A stretch of DNA of 64,000 nucleotides from Afifellaceae bacterium. GTDB lineage: Bacteria > Pseudomonadota > Alphaproteobacteria > Rhizobiales > Afifellaceae. The number at the start of each line of letters is the position of its first letter. The stretch's first letter is position 1. The notes beneath the pieces were generated by a model that searched no databases, had not been told where the DNA came from, and saw nothing but the letters and a program-made list of their open reading frames with translations. Where the stretch lies: the NCBI GenBank assembly GCA_028284625.1, contig JANQRH010000008.1, positions 163,441 through 227,440 on the forward strand. The letters are read 5' to 3'. Of this stretch, positions 17,432-25,556 are shown in pieces. The position numbers and the translations under genes were made by a program.

Positions 17432-18586
17432 TCAGGACCAGAGCTTTTCGCTGGCGATCTTGGCGCCCTCGTTCAAGGCGTTGAACTTCGCCCAGACGAT
17501 ACGCGGCTCGACCTCGGTTTTGTACATGGCCTGCGAGGAGAAGCCGCAATCAGTACTGGCGATGACGTTCTCCCGGCCGACGCGTTCGGCGAAGCGCACG
17601 ATGCGTTCGGCGACATATTCGGGATGCTCCACGACACTTGAGGCGTGGGTGACGACGCCCGGGACAACGAGCTTACCGTCCGGCAACTTCACCGTCTCCC
17701 AGAGATGATACTCGTGTTCGTGGCGTGGATTGCCGGCTTCGAAGGAATAAGCGCCGGCATTGACCCTCAGCACCTGGTCGATCATGTCGGGCAGATCTGG
17801 CTCGTAGATGCGTGGGCCCTGGTTGATGCCGTAGCAGGTGTGGAAGCGCACCTTCTCCTCAGGGATCCCCTCAAGGCTGTGATTGATGGCCTCGACATAC
17901 AACGACGCCTTGGCGACACGCGCTTTGTCGTCCAGGGACTTGTCCATGTAGACATGCGGCAGGAACGGATCGTCCACCTGTAAAAGGAAGCCGGCGTCGA
18001 TGATCGCCCGGTATTCCACCGCGAGCGCGTCGGCCACTGCAAACAAGTAGGCCTCTTCGGTGGGGTAGTGTTCATTGAAGCCGACGCCGGTGACGGCCGC
18101 GCACGGCATGAAGGCTTCCGCGCAGCCGAACTTATCGACCGCGGCCTTGAGGTTCTCCAGGTCGGTCTTCAGAGCGTCGTGACCGACGTAGCGGATGTCA
18201 CCGACACAATATATGGGCGCGGACGGCGCGATCGCGCCACCTGTCATGGCGCGCTTGAAATACTCGTCGTAATATTCCGGAAAAGCGGCCTGTTCCTCCT
18301 TGAAGAGGCCGGGATCGGCGTCCGGCCTCGGCTCAAATCCCTCCAGCCGCTCATTGATGTAGACCGCATGGCCGGGTTTCGACATTTCGCCGTCGGCGAC
18401 GATGTCTATGCCGGACTCGACCTGCTTGCCGACCATCTCCTCAACGGACTGGCGCAGTTTGGCGTTGAACGCTGCCTCATCGACCGCTTCGCCGTCCAGG
18501 CGCTGCTTGAGGATGTCGAGGAGGTCGTGCGGTCGCGGCAGGCTGCCGACATGCGTGGTCAGGATGCGGTCGGTGCTGTACCTCAT
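17432..18586 (-). CDS. MetE C-terminal-like methyltransferase (cobalamin-independent methionine synthase II family)
   Basis: This 384-residue protein is built of only the C-terminal catalytic half of cobalamin-independent methionine synthase (COG0620). It starts ILTTHVGSLPRP, characteristic of this group. The zinc ligands are visible: His and Cys in RFHTCYGINQGPR near residue 235 and Cys in ASTDCGFSSQ near 350. Stand-alone members act in methyl or alkyl transfer with diverse substrates, such as epoxyalkane:coenzyme M transferase. ATG 18586 is used because it opens the conserved region; upstream in-frame codons lack support. It is convergent with the RpiR gene and followed upstream by an SDR gene. 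The true methyl donor is unknown. Confidence 0.75.
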   Translation of the reverse strand: MRYSTDRILTTHVGSLPRPHDLLDILKQRLDGEAVDEAAFNAKLRQSVEEMVGKQVESGIDIVADGEMSKPGHAVYINERLEGFEPRPDADPGLFKEEQAAFPEYYDEYFKRAMTGGAIAPSAPIYCVGDIRYVGHDALKTDLENLKAAVDKFGCAEAFMPCAAVTGVGFNEHYPTEEAYLFAVADALAVEYRAIIDAGFLLQVDDPFLPHVYMDKSLDDKARVAKASLYVEAINHSLEGIPEEKVRFHTCYGINQGPRIYEPDLPDMIDQVLRVNAGAYSFEAGNPRHEHEYHLWETVKLPDGKLVVPGVVTHASSVVEHPEYVAERIVRFAERVGRENVIASTDCGFSSQAMYKTEVEPRIVWAKFNALNEGAKIASEKLWS

Positions 18587-18728
18587 GTGACGTGTCTTTC
18601 TCTGTCTTGTTTTCCGAACCGATCGGGCAGGGAGGCGCCGGTCGTATAAGCGCCCCGCAACGAGGACCATGTCCGCGCCGAGACGTCAATCGCCCGTTCC
18701 GGTGGCCGAGGAAGAACCGCAGACTTGA

Positions 18729-19499
18729 TCACATGGTGATCGACATGCCGCCATCGACGCAAAGCACGTGCCCATTGACATAAGAGGCCGCGGCCGACGC
18801 CAGGAAAACGACGGCGCCCCCGATCTCCTCCGTCCGTCCCCAGCGGCCGAGCGGCGTCCGCTGTTCCACCCAGGCCGTGAACGCCTTGTCGTTGAGCAAG
18901 GCGTTGTTCAACTCCGTGGCGAAGTAGCCGGGCGCGATCGCATTGACCGTCACGCCGCTCGGGCCAAGTTCGGCGGCCAGCGAGCGCGTCAGGCCATGCA
19001 AGCCGGCCTTGGCGGCGACATATGCGTGGATCGTCGGCCTTGCGAGAATGGCGGCCAACGACCCGGTGTTGATGATGCGTCCCGCTCGCTTTGGGAGCAT
19101 CACGCGCGCTGCCTCGCGACTGAGACGGAAACAGCCCGTCAAATTCGTCGCGATCACGCGCTCAAAGTCGGCGTCTTCCCAGTCGGTCAGTGGGCTCCTG
19201 TGCTGCAGACCGGCATTGTTGACAAGAATGTCGAGCCCACCTTCGGCGCTTGCGAGCGCGTTGATCGCATCTGTCGTCGCTTTCGCGTCGCTGACATCGA
19301 AGGGCGCGGCAAGCGCGCGGTGGCCTGCTGAAGCGAGCTTGTCGACTGCGGCTTGGACGTCGTCGGCGTTGCGGCTGTTGATCGCCACAATGGCCCCGTG
19401 CCGGGCCAAGGCCTCTGCCATGGCATAGCCCAGACCGCGCGACGAGCCGGTGATGAGGGCAATCTTGCCGGCGAGAGAGAAGGTGTCGGGGGAGGTCAC
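18729..19499 (-). CDS. SDR oxidoreductase (gluconate 5-dehydrogenase-like)
   Basis: This classical short-chain dehydrogenase has 256 residues. The cofactor motif is TGSSRGLGYAMAEALARHG near residue 17, NNAG near 92, the catalytic Ser region NTGSLAA near 144 and Tyr-Lys in YVAAK near 158. The C-terminus is the usual VNGHVLCVDGGMSITM. Family similarity points to gluconate/ketogluconate or related sugar-acid reductases, but SDR substrate assignment from sequence is unreliable. It is 11 bp downstream of the LysR gene on the same strand and probably co-transcribed with it. Confidence 0.8.
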   Translation of the reverse strand: MTSPDTFSLAGKIALITGSSRGLGYAMAEALARHGAIVAINSRNADDVQAAVDKLASAGHRALAAPFDVSDAKATTDAINALASAEGGLDILVNNAGLQHRSPLTDWEDADFERVIATNLTGCFRLSREAARVMLPKRAGRIINTGSLAAILARPTIHAYVAAKAGLHGLTRSLAAELGPSGVTVNAIAPGYFATELNNALLNDKAFTAWVEQRTPLGRWGRTEEIGGAVVFLASAAASYVNGHVLCVDGGMSITM

Positions 19500-19510
19500 T
19501 TATAGTCCTT

Positions 19511-20455
19511 TCATAGTGGGCGTCGCGGCTGATCGGTGCGGGACCCGCTGTTCCAGGATTCCGCCAGCGCTTCGATTGCGTGCAGAAAATGTCGGAACGG
19601 GCGTGTCCGCGTCAGGCTGGCGCGAAAGCAGATGGCCGTCCCAAAAACGTGCAGCGGCTTAGCCACCTTCAAAACATGAACGCCTGAGCCGGGAAACTTT
19701 TGCAGGAACGGCTCAGCCAGGAAGATCAGATACGGGCCTGTGCTCACCATCTCCATGGCCGCCAGAAGCGACTTGGTGCGCACCGCCACGTTCAGCCGCG
19801 AGCCGATCTCTTCCTCGATCCGGCCGATGACGCGCTTCATGAGCTGCTCGTCGTCTTCGTAGACGACGATGGGATGGTTCTGGAGGTCCTTGAAGCCGAC
19901 GCGCTTTCGACGCCTCAACGGAGATCGCTTGCCGCAGGCGGCGGCAAAGCTGAGCGACATGAGGTCGATCTTGGAGAACATCGGATCGCCCTCAGGCATC
20001 TCCGCCGATCCGCCGAGCACCACATCCACGTCCCCGGCTTTCAGGCGCGGGAACGCGTGTGACGTGATGGAGATGTCGAGCTCGACTTTGAGGTCTTCGA
20101 AGGTGGACTGTAGATCGCGGATGATCGGCGGAAGAAAGCAATATCCCCACGCGGTGCCGGCAGAGATGCGCAGCGTGCCCGACCGGCCTTGCAGCACATC
20201 GGAGATTTCCAGTTGCGCCAGGCGGTTCTCGTCCGCGATGCGTTTGGAGCGCTGATAGAGCTGCTCGCCGGCCGACGTCAGCACCATCCCGCGCTTCGTC
20301 CGCTCAAAGAGCTGGCAATCGAAAACGTCTTCGATCTTCTTGATGGATTGCGTGAGCGCCGGCTGGGATATGTTGAGCTTGACCGAGGCGCGCTGAACCG
20401 TCCCGCTCTCAGCGACTTCGATGAACCTGCGAACCAATGTGATGTAGGGATCCAT
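19511..20455 (-). CDS. LysR-family transcriptional regulator
   Basis: This 314-residue regulator has the LysR helix-turn-helix at the N-terminus (RFIEVAESGTVQRASVKLN then ISQPALTQSIKKIED) and an effector-binding domain from about residue 90 (GTLRISAGTAWGYCFLPPII). It is transcribed divergently from the sulfatase gene with a 91-bp AT-rich spacer, the standard LysR arrangement, so it probably controls the sulfatase-importer operon as well as itself and the SDR downstream. Confidence 0.9.
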   Translation of the reverse strand: MDPYITLVRRFIEVAESGTVQRASVKLNISQPALTQSIKKIEDVFDCQLFERTKRGMVLTSAGEQLYQRSKRIADENRLAQLEISDVLQGRSGTLRISAGTAWGYCFLPPIIRDLQSTFEDLKVELDISITSHAFPRLKAGDVDVVLGGSAEMPEGDPMFSKIDLMSLSFAAACGKRSPLRRRKRVGFKDLQNHPIVVYEDDEQLMKRVIGRIEEEIGSRLNVAVRTKSLLAAMEMVSTGPYLIFLAEPFLQKFPGSGVHVLKVAKPLHVFGTAICFRASLTRTRPFRHFLHAIEALAESWNSGSRTDQPRRPL

Positions 20456-20546
20456 CTATTTGGATTTCTAATAACCTATCGAGATTTCGTATTATCCTAT
20501 TATAGATCATATCGCTAGCATTCCTGCCCATTCTCAGGGCGGGTAT
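20456..20546. promoter_or_regulatory. Divergent LysR-sulfatase promoter region
   Basis: This 91-bp spacer is markedly AT-rich against its GC-rich surroundings. It holds an imperfect dyad TAATA...TATTA in the 20470-20497 area, compatible with a LysR box (T-N11-A type), and a second AT block (TATTATCCTATTATA). No -10/-35 pair can be fixed with confidence. Confidence 0.5.
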
Positions 20547-22103
20547 ATGCGCGCGATCTTCTGTCTCTTCGATTCCCTCAACAAATCGGCGGTGGGCGCC
20601 TACGGCATCGGCCGGGTGAAGACGCCGAACTTCGACCGCTTCGCCGCGCGCGCGCAGGTGTTCGACAATCATTATGTCGGATCGCTGCCCTGCATGCCGG
20701 CGCGCCGCGACCTTCACACCGGGCGGCTCAACTTCATGCATCGCTCCTGGGGGCCGCTGGAGCCTTTCGACAACTCCTTTCCGGCGCTGATGAGCGAGGC
20801 CGGAATCTACAGCCATCTCATCACCGACCACATGCATTATTTCGAGGATGGCGGCGCCACCTATCACGGCCGGTTCTCAAGCTTCGACTTCATTCGCGGT
20901 CAGGAATACGACCCCTGGAAGGCGATGGTGGAGCCGCCGATCGATCGGCTGCGGGAGATCTACTCCGACAAGCATTATCACTTCGGAGAGAAGCAAAGCC
21001 CGAATGGCCGAGCGGCCGTGCGACTGCAGCACGCGATCAACCACGAGTTCATCGTGGAGGAGGCCGATTATCCCGGCCCGCGCTGCTACGCCTCGGCGTT
21101 CGAGTTTCTCGACACCAATCGCGCCGCCGATGATTGGTTCCTGATGGTTGAGTGCTTCGATCCGCACGAGCCGTTCCGTGCGCCGGACCGATTCAAGGAG
21201 GCCTACAGAACCGGCTACAATGGCGGCGTGCTCGACTGGCCGCTCTATGCCAAGGTCAGCGAAAGCGAGCAGGAAATCGCTGAGATCCGCGCAAACTACG
21301 CGGCGCTGGTGGCGATGTGCGACGAATATTTCGGCAAGCTGCTCGACTACATGGATGCCCACGACATGTGGGACGACACGGCGCTGATCCTCTCCACCGA
21401 TCACGGGTTCCTGCTGTCCGAGCACGATTGGTGGGGCAAGAACCTGCAGCCCTATTATCAGGAGCTCGCGAACATCCCGCTCATTGTGCACGATCCGCGC
21501 CGTCCGGAGATGGCGGGAACGCGATCACCAAAGCTCACGCAGACGCCCGACCTGATGCCGACCTTGCTGGACCTATTCGACATTCCGGCGCCGCCGGAAG
21601 TGCAGGGGGCTTCGGTTCTCGATGAATCGCACGCCCGGGACGTCGTCATCTACGGCATGTTCGGCGGCCCGGTGGGCGTCAATGACGGGCGTTACGCCTT
21701 TTACATCTATCCCGAGGATCTCTACGCGCCGGGCCTGCACGAATACACGCTCATGCCGATGCATCTGAATGCGTTCTTCCGCTCCGACGAAATGCGCACG
21801 GCGGAGCTTCGAGAGCCCTTCGGATTCACCAAGGACATGCCGCTCCTGAAGATCGACGCGTTGAAGAATGCCGACCGCATTCCGATGCACGACGGAGAGG
21901 TGTTTCAGGACATCGGCACCCGCCTTTATGACCTGGAAAACGACCCCAAGCAGGAAAAACCGTTCCGCGACGAGGCCATCGAGGCGCGTCTGAAGACGGC
22001 CCTGGTCGACATTTTGAAGGCGCATGAATGCCCGGACGAAATCTACGGGCGCTTCCACCTGACCGATCTCTCCCGGCCGCTTGAAAGTGCCGCGGAGCAA
22101 TAG
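20547..22103 (+). CDS. Type I sulfatase (formylglycine-dependent)
   Basis: This 518-residue member of the alkaline-phosphatase/sulfatase superfamily has a Cys-type formylglycine motif CMPARRDLHTGR near residue 50 (CxPxR...TGR); the metal Asp is probably that in FDSLN near residue 9. A second metal set lies in LSTDHGFLLSEHDWWGKN near residue 280. It would hydrolyse a sulfate (or phosphate/phosphonate) ester. No signal peptide is seen, so it acts in the cytoplasm after uptake. It is the first gene of an operon with a carbohydrate ABC importer, suggesting a sulfated sugar or polyol as substrate (inference). A maturation enzyme is not in the window. Confidence 0.85.
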   Translation: MRAIFCLFDSLNKSAVGAYGIGRVKTPNFDRFAARAQVFDNHYVGSLPCMPARRDLHTGRLNFMHRSWGPLEPFDNSFPALMSEAGIYSHLITDHMHYFEDGGATYHGRFSSFDFIRGQEYDPWKAMVEPPIDRLREIYSDKHYHFGEKQSPNGRAAVRLQHAINHEFIVEEADYPGPRCYASAFEFLDTNRAADDWFLMVECFDPHEPFRAPDRFKEAYRTGYNGGVLDWPLYAKVSESEQEIAEIRANYAALVAMCDEYFGKLLDYMDAHDMWDDTALILSTDHGFLLSEHDWWGKNLQPYYQELANIPLIVHDPRRPEMAGTRSPKLTQTPDLMPTLLDLFDIPAPPEVQGASVLDESHARDVVIYGMFGGPVGVNDGRYAFYIYPEDLYAPGLHEYTLMPMHLNAFFRSDEMRTAELREPFGFTKDMPLLKIDALKNADRIPMHDGEVFQDIGTRLYDLENDPKQEKPFRDEAIEARLKTALVDILKAHECPDEIYGRFHLTDLSRPLESAAEQ

Positions 22104-22126
22104 TGCGAACTATGGGAGGACAACAC

Positions 22127-23443
22127 ATGATCGATCCATCATTGAAAGTTAGACGCAACGCGCTTGGCGCAGCAGCGCTTGTCGCGCTTATGAGCAGCAC
22201 CGCCTATGCGGCGGAGCCGATCACGATCTTGATCAACAACTCGCCCTGGTATGGCGGCTTTGAAGCGGTGGTGGAGAAATACGAGGCCGACACCGGCAAC
22301 ACGGTCAATATCGACCGCACGCCCTATCCCGGCGTTTTGGAGAAAGCACGCAATGCCGTGCGTGGCGAGGAGAGCCCCTACGATCTGGTGAACCTCGACA
22401 ACGGCTGGGTCGTGGAGTTCTATTCCGGTGGCTTTCTGACGCCGCTTACCGATGTCGATCCTGACTTTACGCTGCCGCCGGAAGTCGTGACGGCGGGCGA
22501 TTCCATCTACTGGAACGAAGAGCTGCAATGGCCGACCAGCGACGGCGGCAAGCTGATGGCGTTCTCACCTAACGCCAACGCGCACCTCTGGTACTATCGC
22601 GGCGACCTGATCGACGCGCCGCCGGAGACTTATGACGATGTGATGGCGGCGTGCGCTGCCCATCACAGCCCGCCGGACACTTACGGCGCTGTGCTGCGCG
22701 GCGAGCGCGGCAATCCGATCCGTTTTGCTTTCATGCCGCACATGCTGGTGCATGGCGGATCGATCCTGAAGGACCCGAAGAACGGCGACTTCACCGTCAC
22801 CTTCAACAGCCCGGAAAACCTGACGGCGCTCAACAAATTCCTCGAGATTCACAATGAGTGCAGCGCCGACAATCCCGGCGCGATCGGGCAAGGCGAGATG
22901 ATCCAGCTCGTGCTGACGGGCAAGGCGGCGCAGGCAGCGATCGTCGTTGCCGCACAGGCGCAAATGGATAATCCGGAGAAGTCCGCGGTCGTCGGCAAGA
23001 TCCAGTTTGCCGCGATGCCGAACCCGGCCGGCATGGGGAAGCGGCCGGTCTTCGGTAGCTGGCAGATGGGCATCCCGCACAATGTGCCTGACGCGCGCAA
23101 AGCGGCCGCGATGGAGTTCATCAAGTACTTTCTGACGGAGGAGACGCAGACCGCCTACGCGGAAGGCGGCGGCATCCCGGTGCACACCGGCGTTCTGCGC
23201 GGTCCGCTGTCAGACCAGGACCGGTTCCGCTGGATGAAGCCCTACGCGACGACCGCGGAAAGCGCCGTCCAGGTGCTGCTTTACAAGGAAGGCGCCGAGG
23301 TCGAGCAGGTGATCGGACTGCGCCTGAACCAGGCGTTGATCGGCGAGATGAGCCCGGAAGAGGCGTTGAACACAGCGGCCAAGGAGATTCATGACATCCT
23401 TGCCGCTTCGGGACGCAACACCGGACAGCTTCCCGATCTTTAG
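22127..23443 (+). CDS. Carbohydrate ABC transporter substrate-binding protein
   Basis: This is an extracellular solute-binding protein family 1, 438 residues, with a signal peptide (VRRNALGAAALVALMSSTAYA). Mature segments YDLVNLDNGWVVEFYSGGFLTPLTDV and AAAMEFIKYFLTEETQTAYAEGGGIPVHTGVL are typical. ATG 22127 follows a strong GGGAGGA site. It lies 23 bp after the sulfatase stop. A repeat-type hairpin begins at its stop codon and a strong terminator follows before the permease genes. Confidence 0.88.
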   Translation: MIDPSLKVRRNALGAAALVALMSSTAYAAEPITILINNSPWYGGFEAVVEKYEADTGNTVNIDRTPYPGVLEKARNAVRGEESPYDLVNLDNGWVVEFYSGGFLTPLTDVDPDFTLPPEVVTAGDSIYWNEELQWPTSDGGKLMAFSPNANAHLWYYRGDLIDAPPETYDDVMAACAAHHSPPDTYGAVLRGERGNPIRFAFMPHMLVHGGSILKDPKNGDFTVTFNSPENLTALNKFLEIHNECSADNPGAIGQGEMIQLVLTGKAAQAAIVVAAQAQMDNPEKSAVVGKIQFAAMPNPAGMGKRPVFGSWQMGIPHNVPDARKAAAMEFIKYFLTEETQTAYAEGGGIPVHTGVLRGPLSDQDRFRWMKPYATTAESAVQVLLYKEGAEVEQVIGLRLNQALIGEMSPEEALNTAAKEIHDILAASGRNTGQLPDL

Positions 23444-23492
23444 AGCATGATCCCGAAAAGCGGACACCGTCTTTTCGAATAAGGTCATGCTC
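23443..23492 (+). repeat. Imperfect hairpin repeat element (TTTAGAGCATGA type)
   Basis: GAGCATGA (23443-23450) pairs with TCATGCTC (23485-23492), and GAAAAG (23455-23460) with CTTTTC (23471-23476). The element starts at the binding-protein stop codon. From memory it resembles the AGAGCATGATCCCGAAAAG repeats common in Hyphomicrobiales intergenic DNA. A second smaller dyad (AGAGCG/CGCTCT) follows at 23513-23543. Confidence 0.6.
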
Positions 23493-23556
23493 CAGCTAAG
23501 GGATAGAGCGTTAGAGCGATTCGACGAGACGCGAGAACGCTCTGAGGACTCCCGCG

Positions 23557-23572
23557 TCGGCTCATGAGCCGA
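23557..23572. other. Perfect 16-bp palindrome
   Basis: TCGGCTCATGAGCCGA reads the same on both strands. It lies between the repeat hairpin and the terminator in the binding-protein/permease spacer. It may be an operator or part of the attenuator structure; nothing in the sequence decides. Confidence 0.4.
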
Positions 23573-23577
23573 GGTGT

Positions 23578-23618
23578 TCGGCCGGGGATCGCACAGTCGA
23601 TCTTCGGCCGATTTTTTT
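23578..23618 (+). terminator. Rho-independent terminator between binding-protein and permease genes
   Basis: TCGGCCG (23578-23584) pairs with CGGCCGA (23605-23611), with an inner GATCG/CGATC stem, followed by seven T. It is the clearest terminator in the window and lies inside an operon, so partial read-through or a separate permease promoter is implied. Confidence 0.88.
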
Positions 23619-23670
23619 CCCGCTACGATTTCGTAGAATAGGCGGGCTTCAGATGTCCCGGCGAGCAGGG

Positions 23671-24594
23671 ATGGCGGATCAGCTGAACCACAACAAGAGC
23701 TGGCTTGAAGGGCTTTGGGATCTTCTCGATCGGCACTTCAAGCTTCTCGCTGTCTTGCCTGCGGCTATCCTGCTGCTGGCGCTGACCGTCTATCCGCTCC
23801 TTGAGCTGTTCCATATGAGCACGCTCAAGATCAGCTTCTCCAATGCGGAGATGGTCCGCGAGCCGGCATTCTGGGACAATCTGACAAAGCTCTTCGACGA
23901 CTGGATCTACCGCCGGGCACTCGTCAACACGCTGATCTTCGTGGCCGTCTCCACTAGCGTGGAGATGGTGTTGGGCTTTGCGTTGGCTCTGGCCGTCAGC
24001 GAGCTGGTGCGCGGGCGGGGCCTCGTGCGAACCGCGATGCTCCTACCCATCCTCATCCCGCCGGTCGCCATCGGCAACATCTGGCGGCTGATGTACAATC
24101 CGGAGTTCGGGGTGATCAACAGCCTCTTGGCTATGGTGGGCCTGCCGGCCCTTGATCTCCTCGGCTCGACGCAGACAGCGCTCCTTGCCGTCATCATCGT
24201 CGATGTTTGGCACTGGACGCCGCTGGTGTTTCTGATCCTCCTGGCTGGCCTTGAGGCGCTGCCGGACGAGCTGATGGAAGCCTCCAGCATCGACGGCGCC
24301 AGCTATATCCAGAAACTCGTCTACATCATCATTCCGCTGATGTGGCCGGCCATCATGGTGGCCTTCATCTTCCGCTCCATCGTCGCGTTCAAAGTCTTCG
24401 ACCAGATCTTCCTGTTGACCTCCGGTGGACCGGGAACGTCGTCGGAAGTGGTCAGCCTCTATGTCTACAAGGTCTTCTTCCAGCAGAACCAGCTCGGCTA
24501 CGGCGCCATGCTGGCGATCATCACCATCGCCATCGTCTGCGTCTATCTGGGGACCTTCGCGTTGATGCAACGACGCATGGCGAGGGCGAAGTAA
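23671..24594 (+). CDS. Carbohydrate ABC transporter permease (MalF-type)
   Basis: This 307-residue inner-membrane permease has six predicted helices starting at LLAVLPAAILLLALTVYPLLE. The EAA loop reads LMEASSIDGASYIQKLVYIIIPLMWPA near residue 205. ATG 23671 is used; ATG 23653 is in frame and would add six residues. A small dyad (CTACGA/TCGTAG, 23623-23636) lies just upstream. The stop overlaps the next start (TAATG). No ATPase gene is found in this operon. Confidence 0.88.
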   Translation: MADQLNHNKSWLEGLWDLLDRHFKLLAVLPAAILLLALTVYPLLELFHMSTLKISFSNAEMVREPAFWDNLTKLFDDWIYRRALVNTLIFVAVSTSVEMVLGFALALAVSELVRGRGLVRTAMLLPILIPPVAIGNIWRLMYNPEFGVINSLLAMVGLPALDLLGSTQTALLAVIIVDVWHWTPLVFLILLAGLEALPDELMEASSIDGASYIQKLVYIIIPLMWPAIMVAFIFRSIVAFKVFDQIFLLTSGGPGTSSEVVSLYVYKVFFQQNQLGYGAMLAIITIAIVCVYLGTFALMQRRMARAK

Positions 24595-25421
24595 TGGTTG
24601 CGGCGCCCTGGAAGACCGTCGCCGTCTGGGCGTTCGTCCTGTTCGCCCTGGTGCTGATCGTGGCGCCGTTCCTATGGATCGTCAGCGTCTCGCTGAAATA
24701 TCAGATCCAGATCTTCATGGCGGAGTTTCCCTTCGACCCGACGTGGACGAACTACGACCGCGTGCTCTTCGCCAAAAGCTCCGACTTTCTTCGCAATCTT
24801 CAAAACAGTCTGATCGTGGCCATCGTGAGCACGGCCTTTGTTCTGGTCGTTGGAACGCTTGCGGCTTATTCGCTCGCCTGGCGGAGATGGTCGCGGCTCT
24901 TCAGCGCCGTGTTCCTGACGTGGACGCTCGTCTTCAACATCATTCCGCCGATCACGCTGGTCGGGCCCTGGTATCTGATCTTTCGCGAACTCGGGCTCTT
25001 CAACACGCTGACGGCGCTGACCATGACCCACATCGTCATCAATCTGCCGATGACGATCTGGCTGATGATGTCGGCGTTCGGCAATATTCCGCGCGACCTG
25101 GAAAGTGCCGCGATCATCGATGGTTGCCGCCGTATGACGGCGTTTCGCGTCATTCTCCTGCCGCTCGCTGCGCCCGGCCTGATTGCATCCGGTCTTCTCG
25201 CCTTCATCTTCTCCTGGAGCGAGTTCGGCATCGCGCTGAACCTAACGGCGAAGGAGACAATGACGATCCCGGTCGCCATTGCGGCATATGCCGGACAGTA
25301 CGAAATCCAGCACGGCGAAATGGCAGCTGCCTCCGTGCTATCTGCTGTGCCTGCCATCGTGCTGATGTTCGTCGGCCAGAAATTCATCGTCCGCGGCCTG
25401 ACCGCCGGCTCCATGAAGTAG
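24594..25421 (+). CDS. Carbohydrate ABC transporter permease (MalG-type)
   Basis: This 275-residue permease starts with a first helix VAVWAFVLFALVLIVAPFLW. The EAA loop is seen as LESAAIIDGCRRMTAFRVILLPLAAPG near residue 175. It starts by a one-base overlap with the stop of the MalF-type partner. The operon ends here without an ATPase, so the system probably borrows a MalK-type ATPase such as the one at 4083-5180 (inference). Confidence 0.88.
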   Translation: MVAAPWKTVAVWAFVLFALVLIVAPFLWIVSVSLKYQIQIFMAEFPFDPTWTNYDRVLFAKSSDFLRNLQNSLIVAIVSTAFVLVVGTLAAYSLAWRRWSRLFSAVFLTWTLVFNIIPPITLVGPWYLIFRELGLFNTLTALTMTHIVINLPMTIWLMMSAFGNIPRDLESAAIIDGCRRMTAFRVILLPLAAPGLIASGLLAFIFSWSEFGIALNLTAKETMTIPVAIAAYAGQYEIQHGEMAAASVLSAVPAIVLMFVGQKFIVRGLTAGSMK

Positions 25422-25556
25422 GCGTGCGGACGGTTCGCTACCGACGGCTGGTTCATAATTTCCGTTTTGCCTGATAGCGTGCGCTTCAATTGACCGGCCG
25501 GCATGACGTGGATGCGGCCGGGTTTTGTTCGCGCGCAGGCCAACGGGGGTGTCACG

